DNA from: Physella acuta | Taxonomy: Eukaryota > Mollusca > Gastropoda > Physidae | Direction of reading: 5' to 3' | NCBI RefSeq assembly: GCF_028476545.1 | Contig: NW_026731669.1 | Span: 654,001 to 718,000, forward strand | Length of the DNA: 64,000 nucleotides | Shown: one piece after another, positions 11,867 to 21,950 of the stretch | Numbering within the stretch: the first letter of the stretch is position 1 | Layout: each line of letters starts with the position of its first letter | The notes under the pieces: generated by a model | The model's database searches: none | Told to the model about the DNA's origin: nothing | Seen by the model: only the letters and a program-made list of their open reading frames with translations | Made by a program: the position numbers and the translations under genes

Positions 11867-12331
11867 CGGTAATCTATCGTTTTAGTTAGTAGGGCCTAAT
11901 TTAAATACTAGTAACAGTAGGCCTACTTACTTACTACTTACTACTATTACTAGTAACTACTAACTACTTACTTATTTATAAAGTTAAAATCTAGATCTAG
12001 ATTATTCTAGTAATCTGAAAAACAGCTGACTCCTTAAATTTTAATAATTATTTCACATTTTGAGGATATATGTTTCCTTGTTCCATTTATGTACCTGTTT
12101 TTAAACAATTGAATTAAAAGTTTTCAGTAATAAATGAAGACTAGCGATGTTTCCAACAGATGCAACCATGGTCATTTACTATAGCAGCCATCTTGTTTAT
12201 TTTCTTTTTGTAAAGATTCAGGGGAAGCCACTCTAACTTACAGATAGCCGCATTTTATATAGTAAATTCTGCTCGCAAACACTGCTGTTAAGTTAATTTC
12301 TTGCCTATATTGTCAAACTAGGCATGCTGCC

Positions 12332-12552
12332 CAGAGTTTCTTCCAGGCATCTCTTGGGGGGGGGGGGGGCAAAGCATCCCCGAAAATTTTTTACCGCCCC
12401 CCCCCGAACGAAATAAAATTTATATAATGTATATAGAAAATAAACAGTGTCCGCCCCCCCCCCCCGAAGAAAGTCTACCGCCCCCCCCCCCCGAAAATTT
12501 CAAGTGCCCCCCCCCCCCCCCCCCCGGAGAAAAAAGTCTGGAAGAAACACTG
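12332..12552. mobile_element. G/C-homopolymer hAT MITE
   Basis: Ends are CAGAGTTTCTTCCAG and CTGGAAGAAACACTG. The 8-bp target duplication is ATGCTGCC (12324-12331 and 12553-12560). The interior is built of long C tracts separated by short AT segments. Confidence 0.9.
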
Positions 12553-12662
12553 ATGCTGCCCAGCTTCGCTTAGGCTTTCGAAAACATTGAGAATTTGAAT
12601 GCTTAATTAATTCGCCCGAGGGTCGGTCTATGACCTCAGGAGTTATGAAGAGGTTCCTAGGT

Positions 12663-13248
12663 CAGGGGACGGCAACCTTTTGATACGCAAGAGCCAAAAG
12701 GTACAATTTACAAACTTTCTCAGTTTTTAAAGAGCCACAACATTTTTAGTACAATATTCGGTATTAGATTAGGGTTAGGTAAATAGAGATGATTTGTTAT
12801 TTGAAATAAATAGCTTTAAATATGATATAATATTTATTCATATAAAAACATAGACATGTTTCACCAGAATAGTAAAATTAGTAATCAAATAATATTATTC
12901 TTGGACTATCTCAATGTACTTTAGAAGCTGTTAATTTTTATTTTATTTTTTCTTTACGGATATCACCGGCTCAGGATGTGTCTCCCATTAGCCAGACAGG
13001 CCTCAACATGGCAAACACCGACTAACTAACTTGGATATCGGTTTGAATAGCTTGCATCGTTCGCTTCTATCCTTTGGTTCTCACCAGGCTTATCTTCCAT
13101 CCCACTGAACGCAGGGTAAAGTCGTACCCCACCGTCCAGTAAAATTGAAATTACATAACTATTAATATTTTTGCATGGAGCTGGAGAGCCGCATCTGGAT
13201 GTCAAAAGAGCCGCATGCGGCTCGCGAGCCGCAGGTTGCCGACCCCTG
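12663..13248. mobile_element. non-autonomous hAT element
   Basis: The left end is CAGGGGACGGCAACC and the right end is GGTTGCCGACCCCTG. The 8-bp duplication TCCTAGGT lies at 12655-12662 and 13249-13256. A GAGCCGCATGCGGCTCGCGA segment near the right end is palindrome-rich. No transposase frame. Confidence 0.92.
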
Positions 13249-13284
13249 TCCTAGGTGAACATTTTTTTCGATTTATAGCTCATA

Positions 13285-13460
13285 TAAGGCGCCGGTCAGT
13301 CGAGGTCAGTTTTGACCCCCTCATCGTAGACTTTTCGGCCAACCGGCCCCCGAGTTCTGTCGCCCCAAGGCAAGATCCTGCCAAATTTGAAGCGCCTGCG
13401 GCGCCAGGAAGAGCCCTGTCGGGCACCCGACAACTTTGCTTTATATATATAGATAGAGAT
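13285..13460. repeat. GGCACCGGTCAGTCGAGG-family repeat
   Basis: Matches 19590-19765 and includes TGCCAAATTTGAAGCGC and GGGCACCCGAC before a TATATATAGATAG tail. Read on the minus strand it begins TCTATCTATATATATAAAGC, resembling a Helitron 5' end. Assignment is tentative. Confidence 0.55.
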
Positions 13461-13539
13461 TAGCAAATTGCATAGATAAACAAAGATTTCAATAAAGTAA
13501 TTAAGGCCTGAAATACTTTAGTATAGAAATGTATTATTT

Positions 13540-13735
13540 GAATAGATTCTAGATCTAGGTAGGGTCTAAATCTGTGTAAGTCTAGTTTTTTCAGTAGATC
13601 TAGATCTAGATCTAGAATCTCTAGATCTAGATGATCTAGATCTAGAATATTTAGATCTAGAATCCTAATAGAATTGTTTTTTTAAGTTTAGCCCGAGCAA
13701 AATTGTATTGTATACATTTTATAGCGTACGTTAAC
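13540..13735. repeat. TCTAGA-rich duplicated segment
   Basis: About 190 bp is nearly identical, in direct orientation, to 15556-15750 (from ATTCTAGATCTAGGTAGGGT to TTTATAGCGTACG). The two copies flank the 13.87-15.21 kb inverted-repeat element. Confidence 0.75.
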
Positions 13736-13865
13736 CCAGATTATCCCAAGGTCTCAAATTTTTATAATTTTTTGATATGGTTTAGCTTTTGGGCACTGAA
13801 TGAAGGAATGACTATGGATTTTTTTTTTAAATCAATACTTTTTTAAATATCGATTTTTTAAAAAA

Positions 13866-15209
13866 CGTCCCATAAATGGGACGCTAGCAACGAACGGCCC
13901 CATGTACATTTATTGAAAAATAAAATCATTTATCACGAAATATGGCTAATCACGCGAAAATTAAGCTGTATACTGATTTTGTATTGTTAGGCCAATGATT
14001 ACATTGTTTAGGACAGCTAAAAATAATGATAATGATCAATTGGGTTAGCCATACCATGGTCTAAAATGCAGAAATTTTGTTCAAAAGTCTATTTTTCTTT
14101 CAATCTAGCATCCATCAAAGTGAACAACACTTGGAAATAAGTAAAGATGTGACTATACATCTAATTATACACACATGATCACACATATTGCTATTATTCA
14201 TCGAAACTGTAATATAATTAAATATAAATAATTGATTTTTTGGGGGGCGTACTTGAAATTTTCAGGGGGGGGGGGGGCTTAAATTTCAGGGAAAGAAGGG
14301 TGGACATTGGTAAAAGTATGTTTTACATATAAATTCCATTTTGATCTGGGTGCAGAGCCCCCCCCCCCCTCCACCCCTCTCCGAAATGATGCCTGAAAGA
14401 AACTCTGCCCTAAGTGAATTTGCAAAAGACGATCCGGTCCAGTCCCAGATGTCATCCAGCCATCTTCTCTTTTGTTACCCTCGCTATTCCCCCCCCCCCC
14501 CCCCCACTCACAGGCGTACATTAGGACATCAGACATCTTATGTCTAGGGCACGGATCTGTTTCTGGGGGCTTGTATTGAGTGTTCATGGCTCTCATCCAT
14601 GTATGCACCTCACTATGCGAACAGCTCCCAATCTAACACCAGGAATCTCCTTAAAAAGTTAACAAAGTAAAACTGGTATCGGGAACCTTTGGATGGGAAT
14701 ATTATTGGGGCATGACACTAGTACACAGCTAATTCACATTTCTGCTATATGTAGCTTGAGCTCTTATATGAAGAGTGTTAACCAACCCCATTGACTGAAT
14801 CATTTCACCTCAATCGTGGTCATTGTTATTATTCTGGTTTGTTATAATTTTAATATCACGCGCTAGTAAATTTACAGCAATACTAAATTAGTTTGTATTC
14901 AATGGTATTAAATACTTCAGTAAGCGTAATTCTGAAAACTTAAAAATACAATGTAAGTTTTTCAATATTTGCAATTTTTTAATACAATAATATATAAGAA
15001 AATATAGCTCAAGGTCATAATTAAATATCTATAAATACTACTTAACACCCTAAAGTCAACAGTTAACAAAGTCAACAATTGTTTCACCATAATTAACAAT
15101 TTAACATAAATATTTGCATCTGTGTTTCTCGCTAGTGTCCAATAAATGTGACGTTTGTGTAACGATCTACATGGGGCCATTCGTTGCTAGCGTTCCACTT
15201 ATGGGACGC
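13866..15209. mobile_element. candidate inverted-repeat element, CGTCCCATAAATGGGACG ends
   Basis: Left end about 13866-13912 and right end about 15160-15209 are inverted copies of a 45-bp motif containing GGACGCTAGCAACGA and GGCCCCATGTA. The left tip is itself a palindrome (CGTCCCATAAATGGGACG). A further direct copy of the tip is at 15533-15555. No coding sequence and no clear target duplication. Confidence 0.55.
14239..14407. mobile_element. G/C-homopolymer hAT MITE, degraded
   Basis: Family interior (homopolymer runs, TATAAATTCCATTTTGATC) ending GCCTGAAAGAAACTCTG. The left terminus is not recognisable. It is nested in the 13.9-15.2 kb element. Confidence 0.65.
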
Positions 15210-15759
15210 TTGTTGTACACTTGATATAACGAAGTAGTAAAAAAAAATTTTTATTCTTAAATTTTTATCAGATAGAAATATGGTACTGCTACAAGTTTCA
15301 AATGTATTTTGCACATAAAATGTTAATATTTCAGAAGATATGCATTTTCCTGTGCGCATGTTTTCTTTTTTCCGCTATTTTGGCAAGTCCTGCAAATCCG
15401 GCACTATAACATCTAAATTAATTTTTTTCACAACACACACACAAATTCAATAGTCTAACCATTTTCAAATACAATGAAACATAATTTGTGTTTTAACTAG
15501 TTTTTAATAAATTTTAGCAATTTTTTTTTACAAGTGTCCCATAAGTGGGACGCTAGCAGATTCTAGATCTAGGTAGGGTCTACATCTTTGTAAGTCTAGT
15601 TTTTTTCCGTAGATCTAGATCATCTAGATCTAGAATCTCTAGATCTAGATGATCTAGATCTAGAATATCTAGATCTAGAATCCTAATAGAATTTATTTTT
15701 TAAGTTTAGCCCGAGCAAAATTGTATTGTATAAATTTTATAGCGTACGATGATCTAGAT

Positions 15760-16502
15760 CAGGGGTCTCCAAACTTTTCAGACCGAGGGCCGCATTGACT
15801 ATCAAATATCAGTTCGGGGGCCAGAGTTTCTTCAAGGCATATTTTCGGTGTTATGGAGCCCCCCCCCCCCCCCCAAAAAAAAAACGTCCACTGCCCCGCC
15901 CCCCACTAAAATTTATAATATGTATAGAAATATATTCAAATATCAAGTGCCGCCCCTCCCATATATTTAGCACTCAAACCTTGCTGATGAATAATAGAGT
16001 GCAGGAGCATTGGTTGTAGAATATTTTTCTCATTCACTTGTCCAACCAAGCCTTTCTTTATGCCACTAATGTACTTTTCCCCATCATCAGTCAACTGAGG
16101 TTAGTCCAGTCCAAGTTATAATCAGCTAATGTTTTCATTAACTCATTGAATATATCCTCTCCGGTGACAGTGCCATACATATTATGTAGGGAAGCCAGCT
16201 CTTGTGTTATGTTCATGTCTTCATCCACACCCCTAATGAACACAAGCAGTTGAGAGGTGAAACAGCTGTCCAGCGACTTATCCATTGCAATTTAAAAAAT
16301 AGTGAAACGTGCTAGCATTTTCGCTATTTGAGTCACGATGTTTTCACCCATGTCTGCAACACGGTATGCAAGGGTATTTGCATCCAAAGCTACATTTTCA
16401 AATTGTTTTGAATTTTCTGGGCAAAGTTCCTCAGCCATCTCTAACAGACATTTTTTTCCGTGGACAAAAAGATCTCCGCGGGCCGTAGTTTGGAGACCCC
16501 TG
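15760..16502. mobile_element. hAT element with transposase remnant
   Basis: Ends are CAGGGGTCTCCAAACT and AGTTTGGAGACCCCTG. The 8-bp duplication ATCTAGAT lies at 15752-15759 and 16503-16510, within a TCTAGA array. The minus strand carries a degraded transposase piece. A fragment of the G/C MITE family (about 15821-15970) is nested inside. Confidence 0.92.
16091..16440 (-). pseudogene. hAT transposase fragment (GTF2IRD2/ZBED-like group)
   Basis: Minus-strand reading gives MAEELCPENSKQFENVALDA and, after an internal stop at about 16292, DKSLDSCFTSQLLVFIRGVD with ELASLHNMYGTVTGEDIFNE. These are conserved blocks of the hAT transposase group that also gave GTF2IRD2-like and SCAN/ZBED proteins (established similarity, recalled, not searched). 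Only about 115 codons of a normally 500-700 codon protein remain. Confidence 0.85.
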
Positions 16503-16805
16503 ATCTAGATCTAAATAATATTTGAATGAAATAGTTCATTTCTTTTTATTCTAAACACGTCAGATGACGTCATTAGTTAATGTATAAACATTAGTGACGT
16601 CACTGTTTTATGCATTCTTTTTCACAACTATAAACGCTTTTCCTGTTGCATAATTATAACTGTTTTTCTACATTCGAATACGCCTTTATTTTTTTTTCTT
16701 CTTTAAATAAAATTGTGGTTATACATTTTTAAAAAGTCCGTAGCAAGTTATCCATATATCGCTGAAGATTCTGACGTGATATCCAGCGAAAATATTTTGC
16801 GGACT

Positions 16806-16807
<2 letters not shown>

Positions 16808-16845
<38 letters not shown>
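16808..16845. repeat. (GA)n microsatellite
   Basis: About 19 uninterrupted GA dinucleotides near the end of the Helitron-like repeat. A short (CT)n at 38232-38241 occupies the corresponding place in the other family member. Confidence 0.9.
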
Positions 16846-16848
<3 letters not shown>

Positions 16849-16894
16849 GCGCACAGGGACTTTTATATATTAGGATTAAGCCATTGATTTAGGT

Positions 16895-18227
16895 GGGTGT
16901 AGGGAAATTGCGAGACGCGAAAAGCGAACGAAGGCTCATTGGAAATTGGCTTTTTAAGGATGATCTTGTTCATCTGTATAGGGAGGAGCATACCATAATT
17001 CCGCCTGCAGTTAACCCTGATGACATAGTTGAAAGAATTACAACAAGAAGTAGCCTTAGTAACTGCACCCATAGGGAAGGACTGTTTGCCTGTTAGTTCA
17101 ACTGTTGCGGAAAGGTCACAATTCGTGCTTGACAATGAACTGATAAGTTTAAATACTAAACTTTGTGTGTTCACCATTAAAGGTTCAACAGACCCCAGGG
17201 TGGTCACCCTTTTCCCAAGAGAAACATGTTTATGTCCGGCCGTCAGTAATTGTTACCACATCGTGGCAGCCAGACAGGCAGTTGGATTATTGACAGTTGG
17301 CAACAAGAAAAACTGCGATGAAGTGACCGGATAAGACTTCAGGGCGTAAACGTCCACGCCCTGCTGACGTAGATCCGGCTGGTGACCTCAATGAGCAAGA
17401 CATTGCTAAAATAACAGAAATGATAAAAAACGGAAAACAGATGTTGAGCGTGCGGATGATGATGATGAGAATATGGGTGCCAGTGCTGTGTGTGGAATGA
17501 ACGGGGAGGTCAACTGTGACGATAATGTGACATGCTGTGAATGTGGCTATGAAGAAGTAGCCAAAGAAAAATGTATAAATGGGTCTAATGAACTGGGTTG
17601 GATGTACTATGTGTGAAAGATGGTGTCACGAGGTGTGTTTGAGTAGTGCTAGGACTGTTTCAGAAGATTTTGTTTGTGAATTTTGTTTGTAATTAAAATT
17701 ACTTAATAAAAAATAAATTACACTTTTTAGAGTTGTTTATGCTTTTACACTTTTTGCAAGTACAACAATCCATGAATACATGTTGCAGAACATGATTATA
17801 CCAGTTGACAATGACACAGCTCACATTTGTATCAACATGAGCGGGCTAGATTTTTAAAATGAATGTCGACTGAGACGGGATTTTCCTCTCGCTAACGAGA
17901 GCGGGCGATGACAGTAGCACAGCAGCGATGTTAAGATTTTTTAATAGATAGATCTAGATCTATCTTCTTAGTATATATATAATAATAATATCTAGATAAA
18001 AAATAACATACAACACTCGTGTTAAAGGGTATGGCTATATGCGTGTTTATTTTATAACAAACAAAAATAATTTAAATAAATAAAGATGATAATAGCATGA
18101 AAAAACTTTTTTTCGCAAAAGGTGTCTCGCTATTTTCCCTTGATTCCGCAGGTATGTTTCGCATTATCTTCTCGCATTTTCCCGCCTCGCCATTTCGCTT
18201 TTCGCGTCTCGCAATTTCCATACACCC
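16895..18227 (+). mobile_element. Mutator-like element (MULE)
   Basis: Inverted ends GGGTGTAGGGAAATTGCGAG and its counterpart at 18194-18227 extend at least 34 bp. The 9-bp duplication GATTTAGGT lies at 16886-16894 and 18228-18236, the size expected of MULEs. It carries C-terminal transposase remnants with a SWIM zinc-binding motif. The left end and its flank are also present at 49806-49855, so the insertion predates the segmental duplication. Confidence 0.92.
17029..17692 (+). pseudogene. MULE transposase C-terminal remnant (SWIM + PHD-like)
   Basis: The frame 17029-17334 encodes TDPRVVTLFPRETCLCPAVS followed by NCYHIVAARQAVGL. This contains C-x-C-x5-C-x-H (residues 67-77 of the frame), the SWIM zinc-binding signature that follows the catalytic domain in MULE transposases. 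From about 17529 a Cys-rich region follows: CCECGY ... then, after a frame change near 17605, GCTMCERWCHEVC ... FVCEFCL and a stop, resembling a PHD-type finger. The catalytic DDE region is not recognisable, and the PHD-like part is split over two frames, so the protein is dead. Confidence 0.85.
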
Positions 18228-18236
18228 GATTTAGGT

Positions 18237-19199
18237 TTATTATTCATTTATCTATAGGCCTAATATTTGACACAAATATATCACAATATATTTCAGATTT
18301 TAAGCCTTGATAATGAGGTAACTTTTAAAAGTAGTAAGAAGAACTAGAATAATGTTTAGTAGCAGCAATAATTAGCACATGCACTTAAAATAATTAGAAA
18401 TACAAAATGACGTAGATTGGCTATTTTATTAGGACACACTGACGATAGAAACCATGTTGATTGTATATAGTTTATTCAGCCTCAGCTACAATGACGGAAC
18501 AGGAAGTCACCTGACATAAATACAAGGGACATCACTCATAACCACATTATAAATATAAGACTAATACAAGAAGAGTGAGTTCCCTTGACTTCACAATTCT
18601 CAATATATTACACAAAATAATTAGCAAAACAGTATTTAAAATGCAACTAAAATCAATCCTTGCACATTTTTAAACATAATGTATTAAAAATAATATGGCG
18701 GCAAATAAATGATGGTTTACAGTATTTCCGGTGGTTTCCGGAACGGCTCGACAGACTACGCCATGGTTTTACTGTTTTTTACTGCTGTACAGTTCCGGAA
18801 TAATAACCGACGCTATATCGTGATTTTACCAGTATACCTAGATCTAGACATACGAGATAAACTTTCATCTAGAGATAAAGCCATAGATTCAGACTAGATT
18901 TAGATCTTCTTACGTTCTGCGAACAGGAACACTCATAGCAAAACAATCCAAACTCTAGCTAGGCTATCCCAATTTCCATGCGGTCTAATATTCAGTAACC
19001 GCTTGCCATTGAAAAAACACCGTAACACCACGTTTACACTTTCGACATGTAGGGCCTATACTGTACATTTCTGGAACACAAAACCCGCCAAAAGTTATAT
19101 TTATCTGGAAACATTTTATTCACAGAACATGTATTCTTAAGTGATCACACTTACAGAACATGTTATAGAATATTTTTTTTAAGCTGTGAAACGTATTTT
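18237..19199. other. gene-free segment with short TCTAGA runs
   Basis: AT-rich; TCTAGA motifs at 18838-18905. The small frame at 18709-18897 has no recognisable motif. No terminal repeats were seen. Confidence 0.45.
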
Positions 19200-19586
19200 C
19201 TACTTAAAAAATTAATCCAATTGTATGCCAAGCTGTAAAATCAAAACCATGCTCATTACGTTAAAAAAAATCTAATAATCTGTAACAAAAACATAAAAAT
19301 ATTTTTTTAAAAATAGATCGATGTAAAACATGAAAATGTATGTATCAAAGCCATACGAAATATGCGGAGAGCAAGTACTACTTAGCAGTGTGTTAGATCG
19401 AAACATTGCTGTTAAAATGTTTGATAATAGGCTTTCGTCTTTTTAAAAAAGAAAAATGTTCTCTACCTAAGTACTATTTTACAGCTTTACACGCGGTGTA
19501 GATTCTCTCATATAACCAAACGGACAAACAACCAAATAAATATTCAAACATGTAAACAATCTTGAGTTTTAGTAGTATATAGATAG
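19200..19586 (-). repeat. TCTATCTATATACTACTAAA family, copy 1
   Basis: Read on the minus strand it starts TCTATCTATATACTACTAAA, then ACTCAAGATTGTTTACATG and later AGCTGTAAAATAGTA with AGGTAGAGAACA. It matches 41327 onward on the plus strand. A Helitron-like 5' end is suspected. Confidence 0.6.
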
Positions 19587-19589
19587 ATA

Positions 19590-19765
19590 GAAAAGGCACC
19601 GGTCAGTCGAGGTAAGTTTTGACCCCATCTTCGTGGATTTTGTGGCCAACCGGCACCAGCTCCCATGTTCTATTGCCCCAAGACAGGAGCCTGCCAAATT
19701 TGAAGCGCATGCAGCGCCGGGAAGTGTCCGATCGGGCACCCGACTACTTTGCTTTATATATACGA
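19590..19765. repeat. GGCACCGGTCAGTCGAGG-family repeat, copy 2
   Basis: Matches 13285-13460, with GGGCACCCGACTACTTTGC before the tail. It runs directly into the next repeat. Confidence 0.6.
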
Positions 19766-20165
19766 GCCGACCCGCGGCGTATCATACGCCGCTATTTAGT
19801 AGTTTTATTTTCTACTTTTCAGTAATTCATAATTTGTGAATTCGACAATACCAATGCTGCCACTGAAAATATTTGCTTTAAAACACTATCAGTAGGTCGT
19901 TAAGGACGATACTACCCCCACCCTCCTTTCCCCCAACCCCTACCCTACAACTCCCCCCCCCCCCCCCCCCGTGAAAGCAGCCTCCTCTTAGTTACCTCCC
20001 CTAAGTTTAAAATCGTTTCAAACTAAACTATCTGCCCCTAATAACCGTCACTAAACATTTAGCGTGAACCACAGCTCACCAGACCATGTAGGGGTAGGGT
20101 GGTAGGGAGCGCGCTTACAGCTTGTTTTTTAGCGTCTCCAAGAAGAGAATTATATATATAGATAG
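19766..20165. repeat. CGAGCCGACCCGCGGCGTAT family, copy 1
   Basis: About 400 bp matching 55183-55585: GCGGCGTATCATACGCCGC (palindrome), then TTTCAGTAATTCATAATTTG, a C-rich stretch, and GAGAATTATATATATAGATA at the end. The palindrome plus AT tail hints at a rolling-circle or SINE-like unit; family unknown. Confidence 0.65.
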
Positions 20166-20203
20166 ATACCGTATGTAAAAAATAAAACTCGGATGTAGTT
20201 CGA

Positions 20204-20530
20204 ATCTGGCGCTTTAGCCGGCGCAAAACGGTGTTATTTGGCGCCACTGGCTATCCCATGAGCGCTATGGCGCCATGTTTTTTTCAAACAGTGCAATAGA
20301 CTGTGGATAAAATGGGGCATCATAGTCGTTCAATAAATTGAATAAGGCAAGTCCACCGGCGCTCTAGCTTGGTTCGATTTCGCGCTCGGTCTGTCCCGTG
20401 AGAGATAAGGCGCTTCATTCGTTTTAAACAGCGCGAAAGACAATGCATAAGATTGGGTTTTAGAGTGGTTCACTAAACATAATCATGCGCGTCCGACGGC
20501 ACACCGGCAGGGTGCGATTTGGTGCCCTAC
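20204..20530. repeat. decayed GC-rich tandem repeat of about 140 bp
   Basis: Three diverged units begin near 20204, 20351 and 20490. They share the order GGCGC-TAG, TTCGATTTCGCGC-like, CCCRTGAG, GGCGC, TTTTAAACAG, GCGCAATAGAC-like, AATG.ATAA.ATTGGG, and GTTCAATAAAT-like. Units are roughly 60-70% alike by eye. The GC content is well above the surroundings. Confidence 0.6.
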
Positions 20531-20749
20531 ACATTCTTTGAGCACTACGCGGCAGATGACATTCGATGATTAAATCGAACAACAGAGCGTACATGGCACC
20601 CCTGAGTTGGTGTAATCGGCGGCTCACAAGAGCGCACTCTACATCCCCGACACTTAGGCGGTGAGTGATTTACGGTGAAATTACGGTGAGTGAATAACTT
20701 ACACTCAAGGCGTGCTAGGCGGTTGTGTAGATAAACCCGTGCCCCGATA

Positions 20750-21240
20750 AATATGATTCAAACGCAGATGTTACATATAAATAACTCAGTTTCAGAAAAC
20801 AAGATCACACGTCCAAGAATATAGCATTGGTAACGCATTGGTGAAACTTTTATATTTCGTCAAACTTTCTTCTATCCGACCGACAACTCGCGGGGACGGG
20901 TACGCTAGTGCTACATGATTGACTACATGATTTTATCGATCTAATATTGGCGCTGACAACCCAATCAGAATGTAGGAATATTATCTCCGTAACTAAAACA
21001 CAAAGCAAGGGATATAAAATGACAAGGCGAATAAACGTAGCTAGTAAATCTGATTTTTCTTTTCAACATCTTTTGCTACAAGTTAGGGTATATTGAGTAA
21101 CATTTTTTAGGGCAAGCAATGCTCTTCAAAAGTACACAGCTGTGTTTACTGTTAGGATTCCTGATGTACAACTGCTTGATAACGTCAGAACCGGACACCT
21201 CATTTAACGTAGCCCTCTACAAACCAGCTTTCCAATCGTC
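20750..21240. repeat. segmental duplication, right block, copy 1
   Basis: Matches 49856-50066 plus 52926-53239, which are separated there by a foldback element. It covers the promoter, 5' UTR and first 120 coding bases of the F-type lectin gene. Confidence 0.9.
21013..21019 (+). promoter_or_regulatory. TATA box of F-type lectin gene 1
   Basis: TATAAAA lies about 100 bases upstream of the ATG and is preserved in the duplicated promoter at 53009-53015. Confidence 0.65.
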
Positions 21241-21399
21241 TACTTACTGGGACTGGACTCGGGTAAAAGGAAATGACGGTGATACGAGAGTTGCAGAGAC
21301 TGGTGGACATTGTGCGGCTACTTTATATGAAAACAACAGCTGGTGGTTGGTCGACCTTTTAGACACTTACGTCATCACGCCAGTAATTCTTACCAACAG
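21119..21399 (+). CDS. F-type lectin (fucolectin-like) gene 1, exon 1
   Basis: Encodes a hydrophobic signal peptide (MLFKSTQLCLLLGFLMYNCL, then ITSEPDT) followed by the first half of an F-type lectin/F5-8C-like fold: [36 protein letters not shown] and NSWWLVDLLDTYVITPVILT with NR. The exon ends in phase 2 at a GTAGGT donor, exactly as in the gene at 25980-29694. Proteins of this family are secreted glycan-binding molecules of innate immunity; fucose specificity cannot be judged from this half. Only one damaged downstream exon was found (24893), so the gene may be inactive or use exons I could not see. Confidence 0.85.
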
Positions 21400-21420
21400 G
21401 TAGGTTAATAAAAAAAATAT

Positions 21421-21535
21421 CTTTCTCGAAAAAATCTTTCTCGAATATTCTTATATAACACCTCTGAGGATGGTAGCTAGGGATATAGACATGATTTTTA
21501 ATCCATTTTTAATTACTTAAACTTTTTACAGGCTT
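21421..21535. repeat. solo arm of the foldback family
   Basis: CTTTCTCGAATATTCTTATA followed by ACACCTCTGAGGATGG and ATAGACATGATTTTTAATCC, the left-arm sequence of the 1968-2662 element. It sits just inside the lectin intron. Confidence 0.7.
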
Positions 21536-21717
21536 TTATTTAACTCACTTCCTCGTCAGTCTGTCGTCAGTCGTCAGTCTAGATCGAAACGCTGGAGTGA
21601 AAATTCGGTCACTTCTACTTGACCGATACGATTCACATTTGACACGTGGGTCAAGACATGAAGACAATGCAATCTGAAATTAAATTTGACTTAATTGGAT
21701 GCCTAATTAATGTTTTA

Positions 21718-21950
21718 TGAATTAATTAAAATTTGGACCGAATTAGTAGGCATGTCTATCCAACCACGCCACACGCGACATCACGTTCAATAGCTGCGCC
21801 ATCACGTTCAATGGCTGCGCCATCACGTTCAGTAGGCGCGCAATGGTTTTTAGTCATCTAACTCTATTGTAAATAAAACATGTAAAGTACTGAAAAAAAA
21901 ATCATAAAAAAACGTTTTAATAAAAAGCTTTTATGTAATAATGCACTAAA
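21718..21950. repeat. repeat with triplicated CATCACGTTCAATAGCTGCG
   Basis: Matches 43180-43390 in direct orientation. It includes three tandem, slightly varied copies of a CATCACGTTCARTRGCTGCGC unit (about 21780-21836), followed by CTCTATTGTAAATAAAACAT. Confidence 0.7.

Larger units (their letters stand above)
5005..12320. repeat. segmental duplication, main block, copy 1
   Basis: Colinear with 43512-49800. It contains the zinc-finger gene, its introns, the SINE, TCTAGA arrays and a distal segment ending CTTGCCTATATTG. Copy 1 alone has the hAT at 7615-8774 and the long-TIR element at 10517-11866; copy 2 alone has about 1 kb at 48666-49721. Outside indels the two look roughly 95% alike by eye. 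Confidence 0.85.
15540..16874 (-). mobile_element. Helitron-like repeat, interrupted by a hAT
   Basis: Read on the minus strand it starts TCCTAATATATAAAAGTCCC, followed by TGTGCGCACTTCTCTCTC. It matches 38187-38890 through the segment GGCGTATTCGAATG and on to CGTACGCTAT. The hAT at 15760-16502 splits it. The 5' TC start in AT-rich DNA fits Helitrons, but no Rep/helicase or 3' hairpin was identified. Confidence 0.55.
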
